Of a DNA stretch of 64,000 nt, positions 35,673-47,836 are shown one piece after another. This DNA is from Selaginella moellendorffii (Eukaryota; Streptophyta; Lycopodiopsida; Selaginellales; Selaginellaceae), in assembly GCF_000143415.4 (NCBI RefSeq), contig NW_003314298.1, positions 189,561 to 253,560 on the forward strand. Reading direction: 5' to 3'. The number at the start of each line of letters is the position of its first letter. The first letter of the stretch is position 1. The position numbers and the translations under genes were made by a program. The notes beneath the pieces are model-generated. The model worked only from the letters and a program-made list of their open reading frames with translations, was not told where the DNA came from and searched no databases.

Positions 35673-35860
35673 TGTTGGGATGTGGAGTGTAGCTTAGAGC
35701 TATAGGAATATCTAATTCCTGGAATATTTCCTCTTTGTATAAAAGCCCCACGAGAGTGAGTGTGGGCTACAGTTTTAGCAGGGTTTTAGAAGGCATGGAA
35801 GCATTTAGAACTTGAGAGTTAGAGCTAGGGATATTGGGAGATAGCCCTCATCTCACAACA
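35673..35860 (+). repeat. 3' LTR of element D
   Basis: Runs from TGTTGGGATGTGGAG to TCTCACAACA, 188 bp. TATA box TATAAAAGCC at about 35738. About 35 bp longer than the 5' copy, through internal insertions. Confidence 0.75.
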
Positions 35861-36453
35861 TTACCGAGTATGCTAATTTTGCAGATGTTTTTGACAAAAA
35901 AAGGGCTAACATTTTACTACCACATTAACCTTATGATTGTCCTATTGATCTAATAGAGGGGATCACCATGGTCCAATCTATAATCTTTCACTAACAGAAT
36001 TAGAGGCCTTGCGTAAACATATTAAAGAGAACCTTTCCAAGTTTATATTTAGCATTTTCAGTCTCCAGCTGGTACACTTGTTTTCTTTGTATCTAAGGAC
36101 AGGTCTCTTTATTTGATAGTCAATTATCATGGCCTCAACAAGGTCACAATTCTTAATCAATACCCTCTTCCATTGATCTTTGAGATGTTGGAGTGACTTT
36201 CAAGGGTTCGGTTCTTCACCAAGATCGACTTGCATGGCACTTACAACCTCATTCACATTCAAAAGGGCGATGAGTGGAAGATAAATTTTTGTACTCATTA
36301 TGGCCACTTCAAGTATACAATAATGCCTTTGGTTTGATCAATACATTTATTGTTTTCTAACATATGGCGAATGATGTATTTTATGACTTTTTTTATCTCT
36401 TCATCATCATCTACCTAGATGACATTCTCATCTTCTCAAAGAGCGTGGACCAT
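35861..36453 (+). pseudogene. Chromovirus reverse transcriptase, N-terminal part
   Basis: Reading with stops: [43 protein letters not shown], and IYLDDILIFSKS, the catalytic YLDD. It is interrupted at 36453 by the inserted transposon and continues at 38975. Confidence 0.8.
36446..36453 (+). repeat. Target duplication TGGACCAT, left
   Basis: The right partner TGGATCAT is at 38967-38974 (7 of 8 identical). Removing the insert and one copy makes the RT sequence collinear with relatives. Confidence 0.65.
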
Positions 36454-38966
36454 ACTTGAGCTCACGAGCTGAAGAGTTGAGCTTATGAGTTGAGCTCAAT
36501 TTTCAATTATAATTTAGTACAAACATTATAAACTTTAAAATTTAAAGGTTATGGCAAACCTAATAATTTCATAACTCTCTATATATTATATAGATAAAAA
36601 TGTTCTAAAGGACACTTCTTATTCTAATAATTTAAATATTTACTACATACGTTTGTTAGAACATAAAATAAAATGTTTGTAAAAAGAGTATTTTTGTCAC
36701 TTCTTTAAATCTATATTCTGTACATTCTGGCTAGTAAATGTCAGATTTGTCAGAGTTTAAAAATTATTAAATTTGAAATAAGATTCTATATAAGGCCATA
36801 TATCCGTTTGAAAGGAAAAAATAATAACCGTTAATATAAGTTTATTGCATATAAAAGAAAGACTTGGTTCTTTTCTAGAATATATTCTTAAGGGTTTTGT
36901 CATAGCATATTATCTAGAATTTATAGATCTTCACTTGCACTCTCATTCGAAGAAAAAGAAATACACACAAATGTCTGTAAGTTCTAATGATGGTAATTTT
37001 AAGTCTTGCAATCTTTCTTCCTAGGGTTCAAAGGCTAGGAGATGCAATAGTTATCCCATTGCACAACATAACCAAACCACACAAAAGAAAGAAAGAGAGG
37101 ATAGTGAATATAATGATCATGAGTTGGAGATAAATATAATGACAAAGAGTGTTACAAATTATGTGAAAAAGAATGCTTTCCTACTTTTTAAAAAAAATTA
37201 CAATTCTGTGACTTTAAAAAAATACTCTATATGTTTTCTGGCTTTTGGTGGAAATAATGGTGATGATTATTATGATGGTATATATACTCTTGTAACACAT
37301 TGCAACATCACACACCCAAAAGACTACCATAAAATATTTTTTGAGATGGTAAAGATAGAAATGGAGACACACAAATACTATGGATAGTATTGCAAAAATA
37401 ACACTCACAAATATATGAAATAAAAAGGGAAATGACAAAATATTTTTATTAATTATATAAATTATAATAAGTTTATATTATTGATAGAGAATAAACATCA
37501 ATAGTGTTGAAAATTCTAGTTAGCTCCAAAAGTTTTCTACAACTTAGCAATAGTAAGGCTTGCTTGGTGTATATGAATATCCACTTTAGGATCCTAGTGC
37601 AAGATGTTGATGAAGATGTAGTACATATGTTTGCAAGAAGCATATGCCTTCTTATATTCTTTGTGCTTCATAAAGTTTAGATATGTGTAAGAAGAAAAGT
37701 TTTGAATGGCAATTGTGTACTCTCCACCTTCTGTTTTGATTATATACTCCTTTGCAAGTGCAATGATGTACTTCATGGAGAGAATCTCACACTCAAGTGT
37801 TTGAGCCAAGTTTATTTTACCTTGCTTTTACTTAGAGAGGGTACCAATAAATTTAACTACCTTACCTATTTTTGCTGGCCTCTTGTGCGTCTTTGTGGGA
37901 ATAATCCTAGTTTTATCATTAATGTCTTCAACTCTCCTTTCAAGATTGAAACCAAATTTCTCAAGGTTTTCAATCTTATCTAAGGTGAGCGCAACCCCAT
38001 TAGCAACTGGCTATTCTTTGAATGTGGAGACTATTATTACTATTGATAAAAATGCTCATGTTACTTTCGAAACAACAGTCTAGAGCAAGAGAAAAAAAAA
38101 TGGATAACATAGTGGAAAGCACTAATAAATCCACTCTATAAAGCTTTCAATAACTTTTGTAATCCACTAAAATATTGTAAACATTTCTTTGATCTTCCTT
38201 TCTAGGTGTGCCAAGCCTTGAAGTATTTTCCACTTATTTGAGAGGAATAAGTGTGTAGTATATATGATGTGGACAAATCAAAGAGTTATATCTACATATG
38301 ATTTTAAGATTGAAAGGTAATATTACAAAAAAGCATACTCACGTGTCTGTTGATCTTTATCCTATAGTACTGTTTGTTCTACATATTAACCTATTAGTCA
38401 ATGCTATGAAATAATGTAACATGTGCAATTTTGTAGTTGTCGTTGTTATCACCACAGCCTAAGCGTGTAATATAGAGATTGTGGTAGTGAAACAAAATTA
38501 ATATTCTCACATTTTTGTATGTTAGAATTACTTATAGATTTTTTTTCTTCCTTGCTTCTTATCTATGTAAACCCTAAAAAATGAATGAGTGAATCAATGT
38601 TTCAAATTCTTTATATAGTTTTGGTCAATTGTTGAAATGTCAAAATGTTGAAATATACAATAGAAATTTCAAGTTTATTCAAACTTCAATATTCCCATTT
38701 TTATTTGGTACCAATAAAGCCCAAAACTTTCTATGGGTTTAGACGAACTTCTAATTCTAGAAATAGTATTTTATTGTATAAATTGCATTAGAAAGATTCA
38801 TAAAATAGAAATTTCTTTGAACCATTGATAATTAAATTCATAAATTTCAAGTTCACCAAAGACATTTTTCTGACTTAACATTTCCTTATAAGACTTATGG
38901 TTAACTATGTTGATTAGCATTGACTTGAACTAAATTGAGCTCAACTTGTGAGACTCAACTCAAGTT
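36454..38966. mobile_element. 2.5-kb DNA transposon inserted in the chromovirus RT, hAT-like by its 8-bp duplication
   Basis: Left end ACTTGAGCTCACGAGCTG. Right end, reverse-complemented, AACTTGAGTTGAGTCTC. These are imperfect terminal inverted repeats rich in TTGAGCTCAA. The 8-bp duplication fits hAT. No transposase is recognised inside, only short frames (37124-37387, 37594-37809 minus, 37702-37983), so it looks non-autonomous or decayed. The interior is AT-rich. Confidence 0.6.
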
Positions 38967-38974
38967 TGGATCAT

Positions 38975-39930
38975 CCCCTTCTCAAAAACTTAAGAATATG
39001 ATCATTATGTCCATTTTGTTTTTTAACACCTTCACTAGCATGCCATTTTTGTAAAGTTGGAGAAATGTTTGTTTGAACAAGATTTGTTGAAGTTTTTGGG
39101 TTATATTCTTTATTCCCATGGCATCATTATAGATCTTATAAAGGTTTTGAAAATTCTAAAGTAACAACACTTAGCTTTCATCCCTGATATTCAATATTTT
39201 TTGGGTTTTGCAAGCTTCTATCAATGTTTCATTTAGAACTTCTCCAAAATTGCCCTTCCTCTAACACGACTCACCATAAAGGATGTCCCTTTTTAAATAG
39301 TCTTCTATTACTCAAACTTTGTTTAAGCAATTAAAGTTTGCATTCACTTCTACTCTAATTTTCATCTATCTAATTTTTTCGATACAAGTAGTGATAATAC
39401 TTGGGCTATAGTTTTGTATTATTAGCATTGGTGTATTTGCTAGTTAGCAATTATGTTGATGTTTAGACTAATGAAACTCAATATCAATTATGGAGAGACA
39501 TGTCATTTCACTCAAATCTAAATATCAACAATGTCAATGACAATTGTTTTCAAGGTTTTTCTCACATTATCACTATTTACAATGACTATAAAAACCTATT
39601 ATATTGGTCTTCAACACATATCCTCAATCGGTGTTAAACTCAATAGTTATAATCACTATCTTGTTTCTGGTTTGTGATTGTCCATCTAGGGAAAGCAAAT
39701 AAAAAAGCTAATGCTCTCACTTGAGTTATTTCACACTCTCACCTAAGGATTTTATATTTAACCTCCAACATTAGACTCTCCTTTATTCTTCTCATTTTCA
39801 AATTAATTTTCTTGCTCAATTTTTTGCTCTTTTTTATCACTCTCTCAAATTGTAAATTAAAGCAACCCAAGCTACTAATTCATTTGTTCAAGAAACTCAT
39901 CAATCAATTTTTGTTAGTGCTTCTCTAACA
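38975..39930 (+). pseudogene. Chromovirus RT end and RNase H
   Basis: Continues the RT after the insertion: KLEKCLFEQDLLKFLGYIL matches the RT thumb (KCEF..FLGY). Further on, EANKKANALT matches the RNase H end (KANKKADALS in relatives). Stops are numerous. Confidence 0.7.
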
Positions 39931-39937
39931 CAACATA

Positions 39938-40720
39938 GTGTTCATTAATTTCTTTAGTTTTATGATAGGCTTCTTTATTAATATGCTGAATTATATGTAC
40001 TTGATAGAAACATGTGGCTATATATTGTCCAAGCATGCCTGCCATAACACCTTCACTACATGGCATTTTGGCATTCAAAAGATACTAGAATTGGTCCAAC
40101 ACCAATTTTGGTGGTCCTATATGTGTAAGTATATTGAAAATTTTGTTCATACATATGATATATGTCAACAAACTAAATTACCTTAACACCCTTCATCTAG
40201 TCTTCTTCAACCATTTTTTATTGTTCCAAGGCTTTAAAAATCTATTTCTATAGATTTCCTTACTAATTTCCCACCCTCACAAGGATTTGATAGTGTTTGT
40301 GTTGTGGTTGACCATTGTTCTAAAATAACACATTTTTTGTTATGTCAACAAATGATTAATAGGGAGTAGTTCACTGAGTTTATTTATAAAGAGATTTTTT
40401 GTCTTCATGAATTGCCAGATGATATTGTTAGTGATCAAGGGCTTCAATTTGTCTCCACCTTTTACCACAAATTTTTATCCTTCCTTCCTATAAAAAACAA
40501 ACTATTGACTTCTCACCATCTTTAGACTAATGAGCAATTAGAGGGTACTATTCAAACTTTGGAATAATATCTTTAATGCTTTATTTCCCATCAATAAAAT
40601 GATTGGCTTGATCTCCTTCCCTCTGCTAAGTTTGCTTATAACAATTTCAGCATTCTTTAATACATCACTCTCTATTCTTTGTCAATTATAGCCTCCATTC
40701 TCATTAGTCATATTATTTTC
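39938..40720 (+). pseudogene. Chromovirus integrase
   Basis: Zinc-finger-like HACHNTFTTWHFGIQKILEL with the CYIENFVHTYDICQQTK partner, then a broken core: VVVDHCSKITHF (first Asp), DIVSDQGLQFVSTF (second Asp), then EQLEGTIQTLE (glutamate). The frame is lost in many places. A chromodomain is not evident in what follows. Confidence 0.75.
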
Positions 40721-41232
40721 TACAAGCCTTTAGTCTTACCAATGACTTTGTTATTGCACATACTATTGCTATAGATTCTCGTCACGAGGAAATTCATCAC
40801 CACCTTTCTCATGCTTAAGCTACTCATCACTATATTATTGATTGTTCTTGCTAATTTGGTCCTTCTTTTCCAGTTGGATCAAGGGTTTAATTTGTCATCA
40901 TTGGAAGACCACACACCCTTACAACAAATTAAATTATTAACACCTATATCCTTTTTCTATGCTCTTTTGCACTTCTAAGGTCATTTATTAGCTCAAACTC
41001 CCTCCATCTTAGGCTTGCATCCAGTTTTTCATATTGTCTTTTTTAAAACTATATCACACTCTTGCTACCATCCTTGACTCAAAGTATTAATATTGCAAAC
41101 TAGCTTAGGTATTCTCTTGATGATTGTACTTCAGAGTTTACTTTTTATTTCACTCATGCTTCTAAGTTCATTGTAAATTTTCATTAATGTTATCCCCTCA
41201 AGCTTGGTCCTACACCTCTCTAGCTGCCGCTT

Positions 41233-41246
41233 AAAAGGGGGGATAA
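41233..41246 (+). other. Polypurine tract of the chromovirus
   Basis: AAAAGGGGGGATAA directly precedes TGTCACATATT, the presumed 3' LTR start. Confidence 0.65.
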
Positions 41247-41650
41247 TGTCACATATTTACTATTTTTTTCATCTATATTTATTGAAGTATATTTGATGAC
41301 AAGATTCAAACTCCAAACCTTCATTTAGCAGATTTGAACCCAAGATCTATGCACATAGATGGGCATTCAGGATTAGTATGGACCTATACCCAGATTAATT
41401 TCTTGAGACATTATATAATGAGGGTTTCTAGGATTTTGTATTCAAAGTGTTTAACATAAATTATTTTTTCTCCATTATTTTGTCTTTTCTTCTCTATTGT
41501 TTCTATCTTTATCTTAGTAGTTTATCTCCTCTCCTCTCAATGACAAACTCTTGACAATAAGTTGCAACAATTATGCCAAAACTTCAAATCTACATCTACT
41601 TATGCATTTGAGTTTTAGATAATTGCTATTAATATTTCATTGGATGATAT
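41247..41650 (+). repeat. 3' LTR of the chromovirus (end uncertain)
   Basis: Starts TGTCACATATTTAC after the polypurine tract. The terminal CA could not be fixed, because no second LTR is in the window for comparison. Confidence 0.45.
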
Positions 41651-42800
41651 AGTTTTTAAGGAACAATTTTGGCTTGGCCTCCATAATAATATAGATTTCA
41701 CACAGATCTAATATCACTCATGATTGCTATTAATTTTGCAAAAATGTCAATTAGAGTATTGTTCTCCATTTAATGGCCTTAGTCTTTAAGTAACCAACAC
41801 ATAAGTATGGCATAATTCCAATGAAGATTGGAGCCATACATCAATGACATTTTTCAAATACTAAATGAGAATGTTAGATTGAGAATTACCTTTACATATA
41901 TTGTGGAGATACAAACCACTTCTGAAAAAGACCATTTTTGTTAAAGTGAGACCATTTGGAGGTCTCATTTAGTATTTTAATCACTTTTCTAATGTTTATA
42001 TTTATATTATCTTAATCATGTTTAATTAGATAATTAATTAATATTAATCTAGAAAATGTTTCTTTAAATAAAGTATACACTACTAGTAATATAATTAATT
42101 TTTTTTACAATGTTGTCACTTCAAATTTTGATTGTATGTTGCTCAAGAGTAGTCATTAATATAAGCATAATGAGCATAATACATTCTACCATCACCATCC
42201 AAAATATACCAATTTAAGCTTTCTCTCAAACAAATTTTTACAAGGATTTATGATACAAATGATAAAAAAGAATGATGATTTCTAAGAGATTTGGGAAAAT
42301 TAGAAGAAAATAATATGTATGTGGTTATATGCAATTATGTTTCACTTGTTCAAAAACATTTACCATCTCTTCATCAACATTTCTCTAAGCATGGTAAGTT
42401 GATATTTATCTAGTTTTGGGAGTAGCCTTCTATTCACATTCATTTAGGACTGTATCTCTGTTAAAGTGTTAGGAGGCTCTCTTTGGTCTAATGTTCTCAA
42501 ATCTTATACATCTATTCTAATAAGGTTCATCATTTGGGGCATCTTGCCTCACATCAACAACTTTGCTCATATTGGAGAGTTTATCTTTGTTTTGTCTCAC
42601 TAGAAGCAACATTTGAGTTCAAGGTATTTTTACCTTCTTAGACATGATCCATAATGCTTTTTTTACCATTGCTATCAAATCTAATGCCCCATATTATGAA
42701 TAAAATTATTTTCGTTAAAGTGATACTCACAAATTAATTTAAGACTCTCAAAGTAATAATAAAATCCACCTCAAATCACATTTCCATCTCCATCTACTGA
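41651..42800. other. AT-rich intergenic DNA with a CR-spacer-like patch
   Basis: No gene seen. 41925-42060 resembles the border of the CR-Y spacer (16050-16240 reversed): TTGTTAAAGTGAGACCATTT and GGAGGTCTCATTTAGTAT. A shorter CGTTAAAGTGATACTC stands at 42704. Confidence 0.5.
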
Positions 42801-43480
42801 TTTTCTTGAACACCTGACCAAGCTCCTCCGCTACTGCTGCTACTGCCACTTCTGGAAGATCTTGCTTCTCAATCCAAAACCCTAACAACAGCCGTCAAAT
42901 GGTCCCGCACCCCACGGCCCTGCTTGCGGCACATGAGGCTAGCCATGATCAAGAACTTGAGCCAGTGCTGGCAAACTAACATAGCCTGCGATCTTTTGAT
43001 CACTCCAGTTGTCTTGGGCCATGGTGTTTTAGGATCTTTGAGAGATTATCAATGGACGAACAAGGCTCTGTCGAGGCCTCTGAAAGGCGTGTCAATTCCC
43101 CTTCCGGGCCATGGGCAATTCCGAGACTGCTCGAGCAAGATTAAGTATAGTGACGCAAGCATTGACAGGTATGCTTTCAAGATCACACCAAACTTTCAAG
43201 TCTTAAGTTTCAAAGTCCAAAGCTCCATGTAACATCATGCCATTCACAGTGGTGATCCAATGGGTTCTTGGAGCAGTAGTGATCCCGCAAGTTCACCGGA
43301 TGAACTGCCTCAGGCAAGTCTGACCAAAGACAAGTTCATTGTGTGGGACTGGATCCATGGAACTCATCAACGCTGCAGCCTAACTTCAAAATTGCCACCA
43401 GCAATCGTCGGGCATCCAGACAAGATGCCCACCAACAAGGAGGAGGCCGAGGCCAAGTTCGAGGCTTATGGACTCTAAGA
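42801..43480 (+). pseudogene. Unidentified GC-richer coding-like fragment
   Basis: Frames 42924-43232 and 43260-43478 have host-like codon use. The second encodes LTKDKFIVWDWIHGTHQRC and ends KEEAEAKFEAYGL. No family is recognised, and they are in different frames. It is probably a decayed host gene, perhaps with introns. Confidence 0.3.
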
Positions 43481-43680
43481 TTCTCAAACTGTCTTGTTCT
43501 ATATGGCGTACCATTTGCACCTACAAACTCGCTAAGCAGGCAGCTACTTCAGTTTCTGTACAGTACATTAGCTTTGCTATTGCGAAGCTAAAGGGGTGTA
43601 AATGCAACACGGTTGGACGCAGCCGTAGCTTCTTGGAATTCCGGCCACACACGACGCCTCATATCGAAAGCCACTGGCCG

Positions 43681-44540
43681 TAAAAAGTAAAAGTCGTCCA
43701 AGAAAACAAGCAGGTTGACACATTGCGGGTGGTAGTCAGGCTACTGGAGGTTAACCACGAGAGTGGGCTCTTGAAGGCGATAAGTGGTATGGTGGTGAAG
43801 CAGCCCAGAGCGGAAAGGAAACGCATGGCAGTAAGTGAAGCCAGCCAGCTCCTCCGGCTTTGGAAACACTGGCAAGGCTCGTTTACCTCGCTCAGAGATG
43901 TCCACCCCACTCCACTTGCCGCTGCTCTAGTCGTAGGCCTTGAACCCGCCATCCCAGAAAACAAACTCACTGGCGAGGCCTCTCGGGAAGGCACGTCTCT
44001 CGCTACCCACGCCATCACCTCCCAAGTGTTGGTGCTCGAGTCGAAGGTGTGAAGGTGGTGGCAAAAAACAAAATCACCAACATTTGTGTGGAGGATGTGG
44101 ACCCAGAACCGGCGCGCACTTGCAACCTTGTCTGGCCGTGTCAGTATGAAAAGTCCTGCTCGGTGTCATCCTCGAGCACCGGCACGGCATGGAGGATACG
44201 CTGCAGTCCAGTGACCGGGTTGCACACCATCGCGCGGAAGCACCAGTCATCGCGGAGGCTGCAGATGAGGCCCAAGGGAGGGAGGAGCATGTTGGACACC
44301 ACGGCGACCAGCTCCTCGTCTTGGGTACCAGCCACACACTCCTTGCCCTTTGCGGCAATGTCCACCTTGGGCAAGTCACGCCCTTGTCTTCGTCTTGGTG
44401 CCCTCGCCTTCCTCTCCCTCCTCGGCCTCCCGCCAATTCCCTCTCAATAGCTCTGCGCTCCATTGACCTAATTCTCCTGACATCATTACGATCTTCTTCT
44501 TTACCTTTAGCTAAAGGTCCAATACCCGATCTCAATTCGA
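43681..44540 (-). pseudogene. F-box associated/kelch-type protein, decayed
   Basis: Minus-strand frames carry phrases typical of plant F-box associated proteins: MVCNPVTGLQRILHAVP (44141-44374), TFDSSTNTWEVMAWV, and EFVFWDGGFKAYD-like coding at about 43940-43990. These are substrate-side repeats of SCF ubiquitin ligase adaptors. The F-box itself is not visible. Stops and frame changes (about 44150 and 44000) make it a pseudogene. A kelch protein without an F-box is an alternative. Confidence 0.5.
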
Positions 44541-45860
44541 AGAGCTAAGAACACAGGTAATGTCCTCTTTTTCACTCACTCCGCTGTGCTCCTATATCTT
44601 TATTGAGAGATGGTAAGTACAAAAGAAGAAATTTCTACATCACTAGTGAAAGTTATGAGCTGGGTCCAAGTTTTAAATCCTGTTTTTTTCCTTTTTCCAA
44701 ACAGGACATTCAAAATATATTTAAAGCCATTAGATTTTAGTGTTGGGTAGGAACTCCCACAAAAAAACATTGTAAACCATGTCCATATCAAAAACCATTG
44801 CGTGCAACTGGTTTTTAGACATGGTTTTTCTATGGTCACCTGTGATTGTCCTCGTGGCTGAAAATCAGTTCATACTGATCGACCTTAAGTTTGCATATCG
44901 GGCAGACATAGAGCACTTGTACAGTGACAAGAAGGAAGCAGCTGCATCCGATTGTCACAAGCTGCTTCCCTGCCTGCTGGAGTTGTGGATGGGTTTGCGC
45001 CTCGAGGATCAGGTGATTGTTGAAATGCTGGGGAAGTGTTGGGCCTGTTTGCAAACCACATAGTCTGGATCACGTACTCAGGGACAGACAAGGTTCTTCT
45101 TGCCGGCAGCTGATGGTTGCTTTCCTCTGCTGCAAGTCTAAAGTTTATGTTGTCAGAATAGCGATCCGTGGAAACAAGAGTGTTTTGGAGGTCTGTGGTG
45201 GTCCATGTGGCAGAGGTACTCGCCGCTCGGATCCCTTGCAGGTGACTGGCGTGCCTAGAGTGCAGCCCATTGTCCAATACGACGAAGCGTTACCTGAAGT
45301 TCAAAGCGCATAGCGGCGCCCCAAGATTATACCTTGAGCCAAGCCAAGTGCTACGACCAAGCGGGACTCGTGGCAAAGGTTGGGATATAGAAGCGCACAT
45401 CCCTCCAATGTTTCACTTTCTCGTTTGCTAGGCCTGGCCGAATTGCTCTCACTCCGCACAGTGAGGAATGGAATCCATTTTACTCTTGAGTGAAAAGTAC
45501 ATAGTTTTTAAATTTACACTAAGCTTTTCAAACCCCTCAAGTAGTCCCGAATCAATTTCGACATGAAGACCTCGATGAAGCCCCATTTACTCTGCACCGT
45601 CTTTGTTGCGGATGACATCCCTCGCTTCATATGCCGCTAATGGTGGTTGTAGCCAGGCCTCGCAGGCTTTCGAGAAGATGGCATGGACGTGGTTTCAGGC
45701 AAGTGTGTTACCATGGTGTTCTCCCAAACTTTTCAAAGCTTTATTTACATTGAGGAACCTCGCGACCAAGAGCTTGGAATCGCCCAACAATCCATCTCTC
45801 TCGCCTGGAGCAGCACATACAAGAGTATGGCACAAACACATCCCACCGCGAGGTTGGATC
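44541..45860. other. Region with unassigned short frames
   Basis: Plus-strand frames 44779-45063 and 45017-45313 are of moderate length (LYSDKKEAAASDCHKLLPCL; CCKSKVYVVRIAIRGNKSVL). I cannot assign a family. It may be another F-box-like relic. Otherwise nothing seen. Confidence 0.3.
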
Positions 45861-45869
45861 CCTGCGAGA

Positions 45870-46990
45870 TGGCAATGCAGCAGAACTAGTTTGATCCCGG
45901 CACGCCATTGCCAGCTCCACCCGGAGAAGAGCAGCAAGATCCCCAGCAGTCCCACTGGAAAAGCTGCCCCAAGAGAAGCCCCAGCACAAGCTTGCCACCG
46001 CCACTCCGAAACGATGCTGCCCGGCCAGTCCTCCAGTGCCATGGCAAACCGGGAGAGCTCCAAACCAGCAGCCTACCAAGTTCATGAGCCCCACGCTCAC
46101 CGAGACTTTGGTCGGAGTCACGGCGTCCTTCTTCACCGGGAAGAGATCGCTCGAGAGCTTGCAAACCGCCACCACCGAGTTGAGGATGGTGAGAGGGAGC
46201 TGCGGGATGGCGGCTCTCACAAACCCCGTCTTCGTGGGAAGAGATTCGAGCGATCCGTGGCGTGGCCGGGCCAAACTGGAGCTCCTTGAGAACGTGTGGC
46301 CTCCTCACAAACGCCCGAGCACGAACACTGCCAAGGCAGTCGGGATCCTCTGGAAAAACTTCACGAGCTTTGACGATCTCGCTTGAAGTTCTTCACGGTG
46401 CTCTTCATGATCATCGTGATGACGATCACCTTCACTGTTCGTCACGAAGTACTCGTAGCCCTCGCCGGATCCATTCACCAGCACGAAATGCGAAGCAAAT
46501 CACTGCGAGGAGAATTCCATCCAAGCCCAGCCATGGTCGATCACCCATTGCCTTGTCCCTAGAGAGATTTTGATCCTTCATCACGTACTTGACAGCCTTG
46601 ACCGCGAAAGAGAGCCCATGCGCAAGCTGGATGCCACGAACCACCGGCAATGGCACGATCCAAGCCACGACCCGTGATCAAGCCCGTGATTCCAAGCACA
46701 AACACGATCGCAGACACAGTGATCCCCGCGGCCATGATCTCATCCACACTGAGATGCTTGGATTCGGTGAAGGCCACCGCCGCGATGGATTTCATGGGCT
46801 GGACAGGCATCGGCCCGCCAAAGAGCACGCTGGTGAGAATGTTGTAGATGCCCGTGGCGATGAGAGACGTACCAAGATCCATGCATGACGATCGGGATGA
46901 ATGTGCCCAGGTCGCCCAGCGAGCCGCTGAGCTCCTGCCATGGCCGCCTGCACTGCCATCACTGGGAGAATCCACCGCTCCTCCCGCTCG
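45870..46990 (-). pseudogene. Molybdate transporter MOT1-like (SULTR5 group) pseudogene
   Basis: Minus-strand pieces in several frames match MOT1 in order: GDLGTFIPIV near 46900; DLGTSLIATGIYNILTSVLF and GGPMPVQPMKSIAAVAFTES (46700-46880); LPLPVVRGIQLAHGLSFAVK (46590-46650); AAIPQLPLTILNSVVAVCKL and VGLMNLVGCWFGALPVCHGT (46050-46230). MOT1 proteins import molybdate across membranes for the molybdenum cofactor. At least three frameshifts and a lost stretch after GGLAGQHRFG rule out function. No intact neighbour replaces it here. Confidence 0.8.
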
Positions 46991-47039
46991 CCCCTCTTCC
47001 TCCATGGATGGGCGCCACTGACCTCCAAGAACCCTAAAT

Positions 47040-47355
47040 TTATATAGTCCAAAAGCGGTCGCGCGCCGAGGACCTCATCGACGAATCCTTGGTTTCGCAC
47101 AGGGACGGCACGAATCTCTTCGTGGGCGCCGGCGATTCCATCGTCTACTGCTGCTCGCGCTCCAGCGGCGAGATCTGGAGGCTGGATTGCTGCGATCATC
47201 AGCGCAACGCTGGCTACCAAGCGACCTTTGGAAATGAGCAAAGAATTTTCTCTTTAATCATACATGACGATCTGTCAAAGAATACCCTCTTTAATCACGA
47301 GGACACAGAATCTACACTCACACTAGTTTCAAACAAAATTGCTACTAGAACATAG
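47040..47355 (+). pseudogene. Unidentified fragment upstream of the MOT1 relic
   Basis: Frame 47089-47355 encodes NLFVGAGDSIVYCCSRSSGE followed by IWRLDCCDHQRNAGYQ. It resembles a beta-propeller blade (F-box/kelch style), but one blade is too little to assign. The part after 47250 is likely not coding. Confidence 0.3.
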
Positions 47356-47469
47356 GCAAAAGAATTCCTAGAATCTACACTTAACACCATGAGATCTTTG
47401 TCCTCAATTTCTAGACTTTGCTCCCAGCAAGCACATCCAATCCACTGAAACTGGCTTTTAAGGCATGCT

Positions 47470-47836
47470 CCTCACAAGTTCCTCGGCCTCTTCCATACAC
47501 CCAGCTCGCCCCAAGCAATCCACCATGCAGCAGTAACCTTGCCTCGATCCTTGGTAGTGGCGAGATGCTCTTCTTGGGCGTGTGCCAAGAACATAATGAC
47601 CCACAAGTGGCAATCGCGTCGCTCCATGGAGTCAAACACTGCTCGCGCGCGCTGGATCTTGCCCAGCTTGCCATACCGAAGGATGACGAGATTGGAGAGG
47701 TAGCAGCAATCGCCAGGCAGCATTTGCTTCTGGGCGATCGATCCGGGAATGGGCATCGATCGCCTGCGAGGAATTGGTCGCGGAAGTGATGAGATCCACA
47801 CACTCGGACTTGGACAGCATCATTTTCGCTCGACAC
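47470..47836 (-). pseudogene. Pentatricopeptide-repeat (PPR) protein fragment
   Basis: Minus-strand frames show PPR phrases: SECVDLITSATNSSQAIDAH at the N-terminal side, then GKLGKIQRARAVFDSMERRD and LWVIMFLAHAQ, as in PLS-type PPR proteins (ARAVFD.M..R...W..M). PPR proteins bind organelle RNA. The frame changes between 47632 and 47472, and only one or two repeats remain, so it is a broken fragment. Confidence 0.65.

Larger units (their letters stand above)
28566..35860 (+). mobile_element. Element D: Tat-like Ty3/gypsy element, near-complete but decayed
   Basis: Parts in order: 5' LTR, leader, gag, protease, linker, RT, RNase H, integrase, long 3' region, 3' LTR. The 4-bp match TTAC flanks both ends (28562-28565 and 35861-35864). 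It sits in an older chromovirus, so it is nested. The two LTRs differ in length (154 and 188 bp) and sequence, so it is not young. Stops and frameshifts lie in gag and pol. Confidence 0.8.
35861..41650 (+). mobile_element. Old chromovirus-type Ty3/gypsy element, split by D and by a DNA transposon
   Basis: Pol coding is recognisable throughout despite many stops: EYANFADVFDKKRAN, RT (36000-36450), RT end and RNase H (38975-39720), integrase (39938-40720), polypurine tract and 3' LTR (from 41247). The EALRKHI..ENL and [13 protein letters not shown] phrases are those of chromovirus RT. The right LTR end was not located (about 41600). Confidence 0.75.
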
